A stretch of DNA of 64,000 nucleotides. It comes from Hyphococcus sp. (GTDB lineage Bacteria > Pseudomonadota > Alphaproteobacteria > Caulobacterales > Parvularculaceae). The stretch is taken from positions 248,001 to 312,000 of the forward strand of contig JAJFGF010000068.1 of assembly GCA_021776245.1 (NCBI GenBank), in the 5' to 3' direction. Positions 54,101 through 63,166 of the stretch are shown piece after piece. Made by a program: the position numbers and the translations under genes. The notes below the pieces were generated by a model. The model was not told the origin of the DNA. It saw only the letters and a program-made list of their open reading frames with translations, and made no database searches. Each line of letters starts with the position of its first letter. Position 1 is the stretch's first letter.

Positions 54101-54947
54101 TCAGAAATTTTTCATAGCGCATTTTGGCGTCGACAAGATATTCTTCACTATGCCAATGAATCCATTCAGGTTCCAGAAACGGGTCATCGAATGCGTGTTG
54201 CGCTTCAGCGTAAACCACAAGGTCAATCCGCCCATCCTTGCGTCGGCGTTGTTCAAAATAATTTATACATAGATTTGCATCGACAACCGAATCCGCGCCG
54301 GCAATGAGGGCCAGAACCGGCGGTGATTGCGTCCATTCGCGAAACCGCGTCAGCGTTCCGGCGCCGCAATAGGGGTAAAACAAGATAGCGCCGTCAACAG
54401 GCGACGTTTCGGCAGCTTCATGGCGGATGCCGGCTGGCCATTGGCGCTTCATGTCCATTGTTAAATAATCCATGACCGACCAGGCGCCGTGCGACCATGC
54501 AGCGATGACAAGACGATCGGCGTCAAGTCGCGGGTCCGCTTCGGCCAACTTTACAGCTGCGAGGACATCGCCAGCGCGCTCCTGACCAGGCAGCTTTTTC
54601 CCGGCGCAAACAGTTTCAAGCGCATCTTGGCGCGTGAGGCCGCGCGGCCCCATGCTGTCGACGACCATTGCGGCGTAGCCCGCCTCATTGGCAATATCCG
54701 CCCACTGATTTTGGAATGGGCGCCGAATGCCAGCGCAACCGTGAAATTGAAGCACAACCGGAAACGGCGCCTCGCCAACACTCGGCAAATGAATTTCGAT
54801 TTCTTCGGCGATAAATTTCTGATGTGCAGTCAGGCTTGTTTTTGGCGTCCGCGCATCAAGCAAACGCATCATTACGGGCTCACGGTTGAAAAAAAGCAAT
54901 CCGGCGACTGCAAGGACGCCAAAAGTGATGATGCGCCAGCGCTTCAT
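54072..54947 (-). CDS. Dienelactone-hydrolase-like alpha/beta hydrolase, membrane anchored
   Basis: 291 residues. N-terminal hydrophobic helix (5-21). VVLQFHGCAGIRRPFQNQWA, the nucleophile region AAWSHGAWSVMDYL (Ser in WSHGAW), LALIAGADSVVD with Asp, and AEAQHAFDDPF with His complete the triad. Typical of secreted dienelactone hydrolase family members; substrate unknown. Its 3' end invades coaE. Confidence 0.85.
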   Translation of the reverse strand: MKRWRIITFGVLAVAGLLFFNREPVMMRLLDARTPKTSLTAHQKFIAEEIEIHLPSVGEAPFPVVLQFHGCAGIRRPFQNQWADIANEAGYAAMVVDSMGPRGLTRQDALETVCAGKKLPGQERAGDVLAAVKLAEADPRLDADRLVIAAWSHGAWSVMDYLTMDMKRQWPAGIRHEAAETSPVDGAILFYPYCGAGTLTRFREWTQSPPVLALIAGADSVVDANLCINYFEQRRRKDGRIDLVVYAEAQHAFDDPFLEPEWIHWHSEEYLVDAKMRYEKFLINLPETLAP

Positions 54948-54957
54948 TGGAAAGAGG

Positions 54958-55956
54958 TTAGAGAAGGTTTTCTTTTTCCGCGAGCGTTTTTAAGGATTTT
55001 GCCGGGCGTGCGCCGAAATGACTGATTACTTCGCTTGCGGCCAATGAACCGAGATTGCCCGAGCGTTCTAAATCAAAATCGCGCGCCAGACCGAAAAGGA
55101 GGCCGGCGGCATAGGCGTCGCCGGCGCCGGTGGTGTCTTCGAGCGCGGTTGCGGGAAGTGCTGAAATTTCAACGATATCGCCGTCGCGCGGAATAAGAAT
55201 TGAGCCTTTTTCAGATCGCGTAACCGCTGTTAGTGGACAAAGTGCGCGTGCTTTTTCGGCAATATCGGCGATGTCGTGGCTGCCGAACAGCGCCGCCGCC
55301 TCAACATCGTTTGCAAGCAGGATATCCACATGGCCGCCGATAAAAGAACGAAAAGCGTCAAACTGGCGCTCAACGCAACTTGCATCCGATAATGTCAACG
55401 CGGCGCGCCTGCCGCTTTCTTTGGCGATGCGACATGCTTTAATGAAGGCATCGCGTGCTACGGGTTGCTCAAAGAGATAGCCTTCAAAAAACGTGATCGC
55501 CGCGCGCTTAATCTGGTCTGCGTCGATATCGTCCGGTGAAACGAGACCCGCAGCGCCGAGAAAAGTTGTCATTGAACGCTGGGCGTCCGCGGTCACATTG
55601 ATCAGGCAGCGGCCAGTGGCCGGACCGCCGTCGAGCGGCGACGTGCTGTAATCAACACCCATAGCGCGCAGATCGTGGCGGAAGATTTCACCTAAGGTGT
55701 CTCTGGCGACCTTGCCGACAAAGCCCCCCTTGCCGCCCAGTGATGCAACGCAGGCGATGGAGTTAGCGGCTGAACCGCCTGAAATCTCGATCCCGGCCGC
55801 CATGGCGTCATAGATTGCCGCGGCCCGTTCCTCATCGATCAGGATCATGCCGCCCTTCGGAATGTCGTTTGATTTCAGAAAATCGTCGTCGGCTTTGGCG
55901 AGCACGTCGACAATGGCGTTGCCGACGCCAATGACGTCGAGAGCAGGTTGCGGCAT
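54958..55956 (-). CDS. Adenosine kinase-like PfkB family sugar kinase
   Basis: 332 residues. ISGGSAANSIACVASLGGKGG and GFVGKVARDTLGEIF in the N-terminal half; anion-hole DTTGAGDAYAAGLLFGLARD with catalytic Asp. NDVEAAALFG fits the PfkB fold. Among PfkB enzymes this resembles alphaproteobacterial adenosine kinases. Cytoplasmic. Confidence 0.9.
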   Translation of the reverse strand: MPQPALDVIGVGNAIVDVLAKADDDFLKSNDIPKGGMILIDEERAAAIYDAMAAGIEISGGSAANSIACVASLGGKGGFVGKVARDTLGEIFRHDLRAMGVDYSTSPLDGGPATGRCLINVTADAQRSMTTFLGAAGLVSPDDIDADQIKRAAITFFEGYLFEQPVARDAFIKACRIAKESGRRAALTLSDASCVERQFDAFRSFIGGHVDILLANDVEAAALFGSHDIADIAEKARALCPLTAVTRSEKGSILIPRDGDIVEISALPATALEDTTGAGDAYAAGLLFGLARDFDLERSGNLGSLAASEVISHFGARPAKSLKTLAEKENLL

Positions 55957-56129
55957 GAAAATCCCCTGGCGGAACGGTAACTTGGTCTGCGCTTATAGAA
56001 AGCCGCAGATGTGAGCGCAAGCTCGCCGGTTTCTGTCGCAATTGTCAGCCTTCTCTGGTTGCGTCCGCCTAAAAGCGGGCTAAGGTTTCTGTATTTTCAA
56101 GCACCAAAAAAACAGGGCTCAAAACTCCG

Positions 56130-56507
56130 ATGTCATTTTCAGGATTTGCCGTTCGCCGGGCGCAAGCTACGGTCTTTTTTTGCTTTGCGTTGATGGCGTC
56201 ATGCGCGACTCTGCCGTTAACGGGCGAACGCCGGGCGGCGCCGGTTGAGCCAGCTGCCCCCGTCTATCTGGCTCAGGACATATTGGGCGCGAAACCTTCT
56301 GACATTGACGCTCTATTGGGTCCGCCCGCCCTGACGCGCCGCGAAGGCGAAGGAGAGTTTCGCCGTTATTCGCTCAAGCAATGTGGATTGATCGTTGTTC
56401 TGTATCCGGATGATGACGGCGCCCAGCGTGCGACGCATCTCGACACGGCCGCAAAAAACTCAGGGTCGGCAAAACCTGCGCTTGCAGATTGCCTTGCTGC
56501 GGGTTAG
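56130..56507 (+). CDS. Small lipoprotein with BamE/SmpA-like core
   Basis: 125 residues. Lipobox LMASC at Cys25. The segment ILGAKPSDIDALLGPPALTR followed by REGEGEFRRYSLKQCGLIVV resembles short alphaproteobacterial lipoproteins with BamE-like folds. A role in outer-membrane assembly is unproven. It is convergent, overlapping by four bases, with the AmpG-like gene. Confidence 0.7.
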   Translation: MSFSGFAVRRAQATVFFCFALMASCATLPLTGERRAAPVEPAAPVYLAQDILGAKPSDIDALLGPPALTRREGEGEFRRYSLKQCGLIVVLYPDDDGAQRATHLDTAAKNSGSAKPALADCLAAG

Positions 56508-57835
56508 GCGGAAGATGGTGGTTCCACAGGTGTTGCGGTAAACCGTTTTTCTGACTGGCCAAGGAAGAAAACCAATACTGCGGCGGGTATGCCAATCAGT
56601 GCGGTGATTACAAAAAACCAGGCAAACCCTACAGCCTCAACCATGTATCCGGAAAAACCGCCGACAAACTTGCCTGGTAAAGCGTAAAACGAACTGAAAA
56701 GCGCATATTGCGTCGCAGTGAAGGCCGTGTTGGTTAGGCTCGACATATAGGCGATCAGAATGGTGCCCGCCGCGCCGTAGGCAATGTTGTCGATTATCAC
56801 AGCCGCCGCGAGGCCAGCGGTGGTCGCCGATGAAAGAGCGAGCCAACTATATATGAGATTGGTTGCAGCCTGCGAAATCACGCCGAATAATAGCGCCGCT
56901 TTGATGTTAACGCGGGCAACTAAGACGCCACCAAGAAAAACACCAAACAGGGTCGCGAAAAGACCAGCGCCGGAGCGAACAGCACCGATCGTCGTCTTGT
57001 CGTAACCAAGGTCAATATAAAGCGGTCCGGTCATGTACCCCATTAGGAAATCGGGTACGCGGAAAAGCGCAATAAACAAAAGGATCAGCAGCGCGTGCAC
57101 GCCGTAACGCGAAAAGAAATCACGGAACGGCCCGATCACTGACTTTGAAAATGTTTCCATCATGGTAGTGCGCGGCGGCGGTGCGTATTCGCGTACTTCA
57201 ACCTTTGGCGCAAAAAGAGCGGTCAGCAATCCAACGCCCATCAAGAGCGCCATGAACTGATATGCCGCCGGCCAGTTTACGTTGTCTGCGACGATCAACG
57301 CGCCCGCGCCCGCGACCATAATCGCTACGCGGTAGCCATATTGATACATCGCCGCCATAACGCCCTGCTCTTCATCTGTGGCGGCTTCGATGCGCCAGGC
57401 GTCAATGGCGATATCTTGTGTCGCCGCCATGAACGCCATGATGACAGCGATAAATGCAACATAGAAAAGATTCTCTTGAGGGTTTGCACCCGACATCGCG
57501 ATCAATGTCAGTGCGACGCCAATTTGCGCCGCTGCCATCCAGGCCCGCCTTCGGCCCACCATCTTCTCTAGAAACGGGATCGGTACGCGATCAACGGCAG
57601 GCGCCCAAAGAAACTTGAATGTAAATGCAAACCCCGTCCATGCAAAAAGGCCGATTTCACCTTTTTCGACACCCGCTTCCGCGAGCCAAAGTGACAGGTT
57701 TTGATAGATCATGTAAAAGGGCAGGCCCGCAGAAAAGCCAAGGAGCAACATGACGAGACTGCGGGGGCGTGCATACCCAGCAAGCGACCCGATGATTGAA
57801 CTATCGCCGCTCTGCGCGGTTGACGTTTTTGTCAT
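56504..57835 (-). CDS. AmpG-like MFS permease
   Basis: 443 residues with about twelve membrane helices. LLLGFSAGLPFYMIYQNLSL, WAPAVDRVPIPFLEKMVGRR, ATQDIAIDAWRIE are AmpG signatures. AmpG imports anhydro-muropeptides produced by lytic transglycosylases such as MltA, encoded at 17-18.5 kb. Start at 57835 agrees with homologues. Confidence 0.88.
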   Translation of the reverse strand: MTKTSTAQSGDSSIIGSLAGYARPRSLVMLLLGFSAGLPFYMIYQNLSLWLAEAGVEKGEIGLFAWTGFAFTFKFLWAPAVDRVPIPFLEKMVGRRRAWMAAAQIGVALTLIAMSGANPQENLFYVAFIAVIMAFMAATQDIAIDAWRIEAATDEEQGVMAAMYQYGYRVAIMVAGAGALIVADNVNWPAAYQFMALLMGVGLLTALFAPKVEVREYAPPPRTTMMETFSKSVIGPFRDFFSRYGVHALLILLFIALFRVPDFLMGYMTGPLYIDLGYDKTTIGAVRSGAGLFATLFGVFLGGVLVARVNIKAALLFGVISQAATNLIYSWLALSSATTAGLAAAVIIDNIAYGAAGTILIAYMSSLTNTAFTATQYALFSSFYALPGKFVGGFSGYMVEAVGFAWFFVITALIGIPAAVLVFFLGQSEKRFTATPVEPPSSA

Positions 57836-57880
57836 GAACGAGACGCTAGGGTTGTTTTCTGTCCGAATAAAGGCGCGGAG

Positions 57881-59770
57881 TTAAGACGCTTCGGAAAAAT
57901 CACTTGTCGTGGCGCCCCATTTCGCAAGCAGGGCGGTCAAATCATTTGGCTCAAAAGGTTTTGCAAGAAAATCATCCATTCCGGCGGCGACACATTTCTG
58001 ACGATCCGACGCCATGGCGCCCGCGGTCAGAGCCACGATCGGCACACGCCTCGCCTCGCTGTCGAGCTTGCGGATACGCCGCGTAGCTTCAAGGCCGTCC
58101 ATCTCCGGCATATGCATGTCCATCAGGACAACGTCATAACGCGCAGCCATCACCGCCTCCACGGCTTCTGCACCGTTCTGCGCCACATCCACGGCGTGCC
58201 CCGCTCGTTTGATCACGGTTGTTGCCAGAACGGCGTTGATTTTATTGTCTTCCGCCAACAGCACACACAGGGATTTTTGTTGTTGCGTTTTTTCCGCTGG
58301 TTTCGGCTCCGGCTCCGGCGCCGTTTGTTGTTGGTCCGGCGACATCAGTTGTTGGTACAAGGAAGCCTGGCGGATCGGCTTAATAAAGAAACCTGCAAAC
58401 CCGGCTTCGCGCAATTCAGCAAGCCGCGCCCGCGCCAGCGGAGAAACCAGCACAAATGACCGGGCTGCGGTCTGAGCGAGCGGTTTTTCGCCTTCGCCGG
58501 CCAGATAAATGTCGCACAAAAGCGTTGCGCCAGGATTTTCGTTAATCGCGAGATGCGCTTCGGCGGCGGACCAAACGGTTGTGACATTGGCTGCGCCGAC
58601 GGCTTCAAGCTGGCGTTCAAGACTGCGTGAAAGCACGGGCGACCGTGTTGCGATGATGATTGGCGATTCAAATTGGTCGGGTGAGCGCTCGTCGGTCTCT
58701 TCAAATTCAAGATTGACCTCGAACGTAAAGGTGCTTCCCTCTCCGGCTGAGCTGGCGACCCGAATATCTCCGCCCATGGCGCGGATAATCTTGCGGGCGA
58801 TCGCAAGCCCGAGGCCGGTGCCTTCGCGCTTTCTCGCCGCGCCGGAATCCGCTTGCGCGAATTCTTCAAAAATCGAAGCCAACATGTCATCCGGGATGCC
58901 GATGCCGGTATCGCGAACGTCGAAGGCAATCTGCGCAACGCCGTCCCTGGCGCCAATCATCCGCGCCTCAATACTGACGCCGCCTGCGTCCGTGAATTTT
59001 ACGCCATTGCCGGCAAGATTGATGAGCACCTGCCGCAGACGCGCTTCGTCGCCGAAAAGTTTACCCGGCATCGACCCGTCTACAAAGGCGGTTATCTCAA
59101 CACCTTTCTCTGCAGCTTTTGGCGACAACAACTCCGCAACGCTTTGAACCAATGTTTGAGGATTAAACGGCGCATCCTGTAATTCGAGCTTTCCGGCTTC
59201 GATTTTGGAATAATCCAGCAAGTCGTTGATAAGCGCGAGCAAGGCGACCCCTGATTCTCGAACGGATTCAGAATAAGCGCGCTGGTTTGGTTCCAGCGCG
59301 GTATCAAGAAGCAGGCTGGTCATGCCAAGAATGCCATTCAGCGGCGTGCGCATTTCGTGGCTCATGGTCGCAAGAAACCGCAATTTTGAGTTGGCCGCAG
59401 CTTCTGATGTTGAGGCAATTGATTGCTCGTAGGCAGAGTGTGTTGTCGGCGAAGTGTCGTCGGCGCTGTCGAGGCAAGGGGCGCCGACATAAATACGTTC
59501 CCCGCAGCCTAGCACTGTCTCGGTCCAGTCGACGATATAGTCGCGGCCCCTGGACTGCGCTGTCGTACGATAACATGCAGGCAGGCCGGGCGCAGCGGCG
59601 TTCTCGCCCGGTGCGAATGAGCGGCCAAGCCAGTTGGCGACAGGCGCGCCGAAAAACGCCGCAAAGCTTCTTGAGACGAAACGGATCAGGCCGCATTCGT
59701 CGCACAAGACGATCAGTTCACTGACGTCAGCGCGTATATCTTCACCGGCGCGAGGCATATAGGCGACCAC
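57881..59770 (-). CDS. Hybrid sensor histidine kinase with two receivers
   Basis: 629 residues, no membrane helix. A short PAS-like N-terminus ([20 protein letters not shown]) leads to the H box with His138 ([15 protein letters not shown]), ATPase domain ([37 protein letters not shown]), then a degenerate receiver (about 371-475) lacking the paired acids, and a C-terminal intact receiver ([36 protein letters not shown]). Cytoplasmic kinase of unknown signal. Confidence 0.9.
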   Translation of the reverse strand: MVAYMPRAGEDIRADVSELIVLCDECGLIRFVSRSFAAFFGAPVANWLGRSFAPGENAAAPGLPACYRTTAQSRGRDYIVDWTETVLGCGERIYVGAPCLDSADDTSPTTHSAYEQSIASTSEAAANSKLRFLATMSHEMRTPLNGILGMTSLLLDTALEPNQRAYSESVRESGVALLALINDLLDYSKIEAGKLELQDAPFNPQTLVQSVAELLSPKAAEKGVEITAFVDGSMPGKLFGDEARLRQVLINLAGNGVKFTDAGGVSIEARMIGARDGVAQIAFDVRDTGIGIPDDMLASIFEEFAQADSGAARKREGTGLGLAIARKIIRAMGGDIRVASSAGEGSTFTFEVNLEFEETDERSPDQFESPIIIATRSPVLSRSLERQLEAVGAANVTTVWSAAEAHLAINENPGATLLCDIYLAGEGEKPLAQTAARSFVLVSPLARARLAELREAGFAGFFIKPIRQASLYQQLMSPDQQQTAPEPEPKPAEKTQQQKSLCVLLAEDNKINAVLATTVIKRAGHAVDVAQNGAEAVEAVMAARYDVVLMDMHMPEMDGLEATRRIRKLDSEARRVPIVALTAGAMASDRQKCVAAGMDDFLAKPFEPNDLTALLAKWGATTSDFSEAS

Positions 59771-59841
59771 CCCCTAGTACTGGCGCCTAGAATGCCGCAG
59801 CGTGTTTGAAATTTGGTTGAAAGGCGTGGTTAACAGGACCG

Positions 59842-61380
59842 CTAAAAAGCTGCTGAATTGCGCTCAGTTGCTGCGTTTATCTGCGCGCCGGTTTCGCGCC
59901 GTCTAAAGCTGACAGCTTCAGCAATATGGCGGCGCCTGACGCCGTCCACGCCGTCAAGATCGGCAAGGGTTCGTGCAACGCGCAAGATGCGCATATAGGC
60001 GCGGGCCGATAATCCAAGCGCTTCGGCGGCGCGTGACAAAAGCGCAGCGCCTTCCGCATCGGGGCGCGCAACCTTGGCAAGGCCGGCGTCGGAAAGGGCG
60101 GCATTTGTCGATCCGGTTCGGTCAATCTGAGTATTGCGCGCGGCTGTGACCCGGGCCGCAACTGTCGCCGTATCTTCGCCGCGCCCCGGCGCCGCCAAAT
60201 CAGCAGGCGTCACCGCCGGCAAATCGATCGTCAGATCCATACGATCAAGCAACGGACCAGAGATGCGTGATTGATAGACAGCCTCGCAATTGGGACCTCG
60301 CCCGCAGGCGCGCCCGCTTGCCTTCCCATAACCGCATCGGCAGGGATTCATCGCAGCGACAAGCTGAAACCGCGCCGGATAGCGCACATGAAAATTTGCG
60401 CGGGCGATCAAAACATCGCCAGTTTCGAGCGGCTGACGCAGGCTGTCGAGAACCGGTGCGGAAAATTCCGGCAATTCATCGAGAAAAAGCACGCCGTGAT
60501 GTGCGAGCGAGGCTTCACCGGGCCTGGCGCGAACGCCGCCGCCGATCATCGCCGCCATTGACGCTGAATGATGCGGCGCCCTGAACGGTCTGGCGCGCGT
60601 CAGGCGGCCGCCCTCAAGGAGACCCGCCAGGGACTGGACCATCGAAATTTCGAGCATTTCCGACGGCGCTAAAGGCGGCAACAATCCCGGGAGCCGGGCG
60701 GCGAGCATCGATTTGCCGGCGCCCGGCGGACCGACCATAAGCAGGTTGTGACTGCCGGCGGCGGCGATTTCGAGCGCGCGCTTGGCAGTTTCCTGGCCTT
60801 TTACGTCAATCAAGTCGGGCAGGTCCGCAGGCGCCTCGAGATTTCCCGGTTTTGGCGGTGACAAAACCTGCGTGCCCTTGATGTGATTAATGAGCTGGAT
60901 CAATGATTTCGGCGCCAAAATGGCGGCGTCCCCTCCGGCCCATGCCGCCTCCGGGCCGCTCGCCGCCGGGCATATGAGGCCAAGCCCCATGGCGTTCGCA
61001 GCAACAGCGGCTGGAAGCGCGCCGGCAACAGGAGCAATTGACCCGTCGAGCCCGAGCTCCCCCATCACAGCATATCCGGCAGCGGCGTCATGAGGCGCGG
61101 CGCCCATCTCAATCATCAGCCCAAGGGCGATCGGAAGATCGAAATGGCTGCCCTCTTTGGGAAGGTCGGCCGGGGCAAGGTTTACGGTGATGCGCTTGAC
61201 GGGAAGGCCGAGGCCGATTGCCGCCAGCGCCGCATGCACGCGTTCTCTCGCTTCCGAAACGGCCTTGTCCGGCAAACCGACTATGGTGAACGGGTTATTG
61301 CCGTTGGTTAATTGAACCTGCACGGTAACTGGCCGTGCGTCGACGCCGTGAAACGCAAAAGTCGTAATCTGGGCGACCAT
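59842..61380 (-). CDS. YifB/ComM-like Mg-chelatase family AAA ATPase
   Basis: 512 residues. N-terminal Lon-like subdomain (FTIVGLPDKAVSEARERVHA), Walker A VGPPGAGKSMLAARLPG, FRAPHHSASMAAMIGGG, Walker B LFLDELPEF, and NPCRCGYGKASGRACGRG, the Cys-rich insertion. C-terminal helicase-like MCM lid follows. ComM members act as helicases in homologous recombination of transforming DNA. Confidence 0.94.
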   Translation of the reverse strand: MVAQITTFAFHGVDARPVTVQVQLTNGNNPFTIVGLPDKAVSEARERVHAALAAIGLGLPVKRITVNLAPADLPKEGSHFDLPIALGLMIEMGAAPHDAAAGYAVMGELGLDGSIAPVAGALPAAVAANAMGLGLICPAASGPEAAWAGGDAAILAPKSLIQLINHIKGTQVLSPPKPGNLEAPADLPDLIDVKGQETAKRALEIAAAGSHNLLMVGPPGAGKSMLAARLPGLLPPLAPSEMLEISMVQSLAGLLEGGRLTRARPFRAPHHSASMAAMIGGGVRARPGEASLAHHGVLFLDELPEFSAPVLDSLRQPLETGDVLIARANFHVRYPARFQLVAAMNPCRCGYGKASGRACGRGPNCEAVYQSRISGPLLDRMDLTIDLPAVTPADLAAPGRGEDTATVAARVTAARNTQIDRTGSTNAALSDAGLAKVARPDAEGAALLSRAAEALGLSARAYMRILRVARTLADLDGVDGVRRRHIAEAVSFRRRETGAQINAATERNSAAF

Positions 61381-61456
61381 GACTGACCCCGTATGGCTAT
61401 ATCTCGGGTGCCGGCACTTTAACTTGCGATGAGAACATTACAAGAACATTTTAACC

Positions 61457-61700
61457 TCAGAACTGAAAATAAATGAAGGGCGTAACGTCGGTTGGGATGA
61501 ATGGCAGCATCAGCGCGACCCAGACGCCAATCGCAGCGTAAAATACGAGATCCGGCAGCGCCGCCAGGCGATCGCCAGGGAAAAAACGAAAAACAATCGC
61601 GTGTGATGCAGCAAAGGCTGCGAGTATCAACCAGGCAGCCGGGGAAAAACCGGGCTTGCCGCCGGCAAATGCCGCGAAACAAAATCGCGGATCTTGCCTG
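61457..61700 (-). pseudogene. MBOAT O-acyltransferase C-terminal remnant
   Basis: The reading frame ends with ALPDLVFYAAIGVWVALMLP, then FIPTDVTPFIYFQF, the typical last helices and PFIYFQF tail of MBOAT (AlgI-like) acyltransferases. Only about 75 residues remain and no start or catalytic His region is present. It runs on, in other frames, from the broken SGNH-like gene. Its coding upstream boundary is approximate. Confidence 0.6.
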
Positions 61701-61739
61701 GGTTGTCCTGGCCCGGCCGCCGCCATACTTGCTCGGCTC

Positions 61740-62466
61740 AAAATTCCCGGTCAAAAAATCAGGGTGGCTGGTCAACAGCTCGGCATATGTGAGGCGCGAC
61801 GGACTGTCCGGGGGAATTCCTCCTCAATGGTCCGATACCCATGCTCGCCAGCGAGCAAGGGGTCAAAGAGCGTACTCTTTCTCGCCTCGATGAGGCGGTG
61901 GAATGCGCCCGTGTTCAGCATTATTTCCGCGAACGGCGTGACGTTGCCCTTGCCGTAAGTCAAAACCCACATACGCGGGCGAAAATAGGGGGTGTAGAGA
62001 TAAGATTTATTGCTGCTGATCAGATTGTGAATTACAGCGCCATTTTGTTCAACGACGATCAACTTCGGGCGCGCCTTGCGCGCAAGCATCCAATCAAGAA
62101 TGAACCGCATATTGGAAACGCTTGCCCCGCTAAGGCCAAAATTACAGGCCGACACATTGCTGCACGCCGCTTCCGGCAAAGCGTTTTCAAGCAGCCTGAT
62201 ATTGACATGGCGATAGATCCGGCTTGTTCCAAGAAAAACCACATCGGGCGGCGCTTCGAGCGCGTCATAGGAGGCCAGCTTAACGTGCATTTCAGGATCC
62301 GCCTGAGTGAACGCGGGTGTATTTCTGTAGCCGGCGCGGATCAGAACCGCAGCGGCGCAAAGCCACGGTGCAAAAACAACGGCATCGGCGACAGATTTGA
62401 ATGCGAGCCTCTTCAGGCTTTCATCGCTTGCTGAACGGCGGTCACCCGGAACGGCATCCCGGTCAT
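61740..62466 (-). pseudogene. Frameshifted SGNH-hydrolase-like protein
   Basis: The centre (61772-62290) reads DVVFLGTSRIYRHVNIRLLE and LIVVEQNGAVIHNLISSN, like SGNH/AlgX-type proteins with a GTSR nucleophile motif. Upstream the same frame is open for 69 more codons, with a membrane helix (VADAVVFAPWLCAAAVLI), but lacks a start. An ATG at 62466 with AAGGA is in another frame and stops after 17 codons. Near 61815-61835 the sense frame changes again (continuing LTYAELLTSHPDFLTGNFEP). At least two frameshifts, so it is inactive. Confidence 0.6.
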
Positions 62467-62474
62467 GGTTTTCC

Positions 62475-63100
62475 TTAACCGTCTGCCGGCGCCAGGGTTA
62501 TGCTTTTTACCGCCAGATAGAATTCCGCATTCTCGCCGCCTGGGGAAAATGCAATAGATGGACCGTCTACAATCTCATCCGCGTCTCGTGCGGGGAATGA
62601 AAATTCGAAAGAGTTGGCCGTAAATTCATTTACAAAACGCAAACTGCGCGAATGATGATTATCCGTGTACCCTGTATCAACGCTGGCAACGACGTCACAT
62701 GCTGCTTTGGAGCATTTCGCGTTGATTTCAATAGCGACGGCTCTGCCTTGAAACCGCTTACCATATTCAACGGGGATCGCTACGGCGATCTGATTTTTGT
62801 CAGTTGAACGAAGCGCGTCTTAGGCGTGGGTAAGGGAGATCGCCATTATCGTCTCGCCGCCATCCTCTGCGCAATGAATCGCGGCTGCGCCGGCGCAAAG
62901 GATGCAACGAAGCCGCCGTTTCGCACGACAGTCAGGGCGTCGGCGGGGGCCGGCGCAGCGACGCCAAATCCATTCATTAGTGATGGTCCGGCGACTATGA
63001 CGGCGCCCGGAAGCACGAAAAACGACGCCCACAATGCAATTTTGCGCGCCATCGAATTAATGCTGCCTCCCGCCGTCTTCCGCACTGTGATAATAGCCAT
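62475..63100 (-). pseudogene. Decayed exported protein with a frameshift and an in-frame stop
   Basis: From ATG 63100 or 63052 a signal-anchor is read (ALWASFFVLPGAVIVAGPSL) up to RNGGFVASFAPA. Near 62870-62895 the sense frame shifts to AAIHCAEDGGETIMAISLTH, then meets TAA at 62820. After it 114 codons without any start remain open (DALRSTDKNQIAVAIPVEYG ... AEFYLAVKSITLAPADG) to TAA at 62475. The tail resembles a carbohydrate-binding or jelly-roll beta domain. The family is not recognised. It is followed by the SGNH-like remnant, forming a dead operon. Confidence 0.65.
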
Positions 63101-63166
63101 TAAAGTTACTTTTTCGTTCCGGCAATGCGCTGCGCGGTAAGCCAAACTGGAGCAAAAGACTTGACG

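Noticed and set aside
61457-63100. Frameshifts as plain sequencing error
   Set aside because: Considered, but three neighbouring genes are broken while all other genes in the window are intact, so local decay is more likely; resequencing would settle it.
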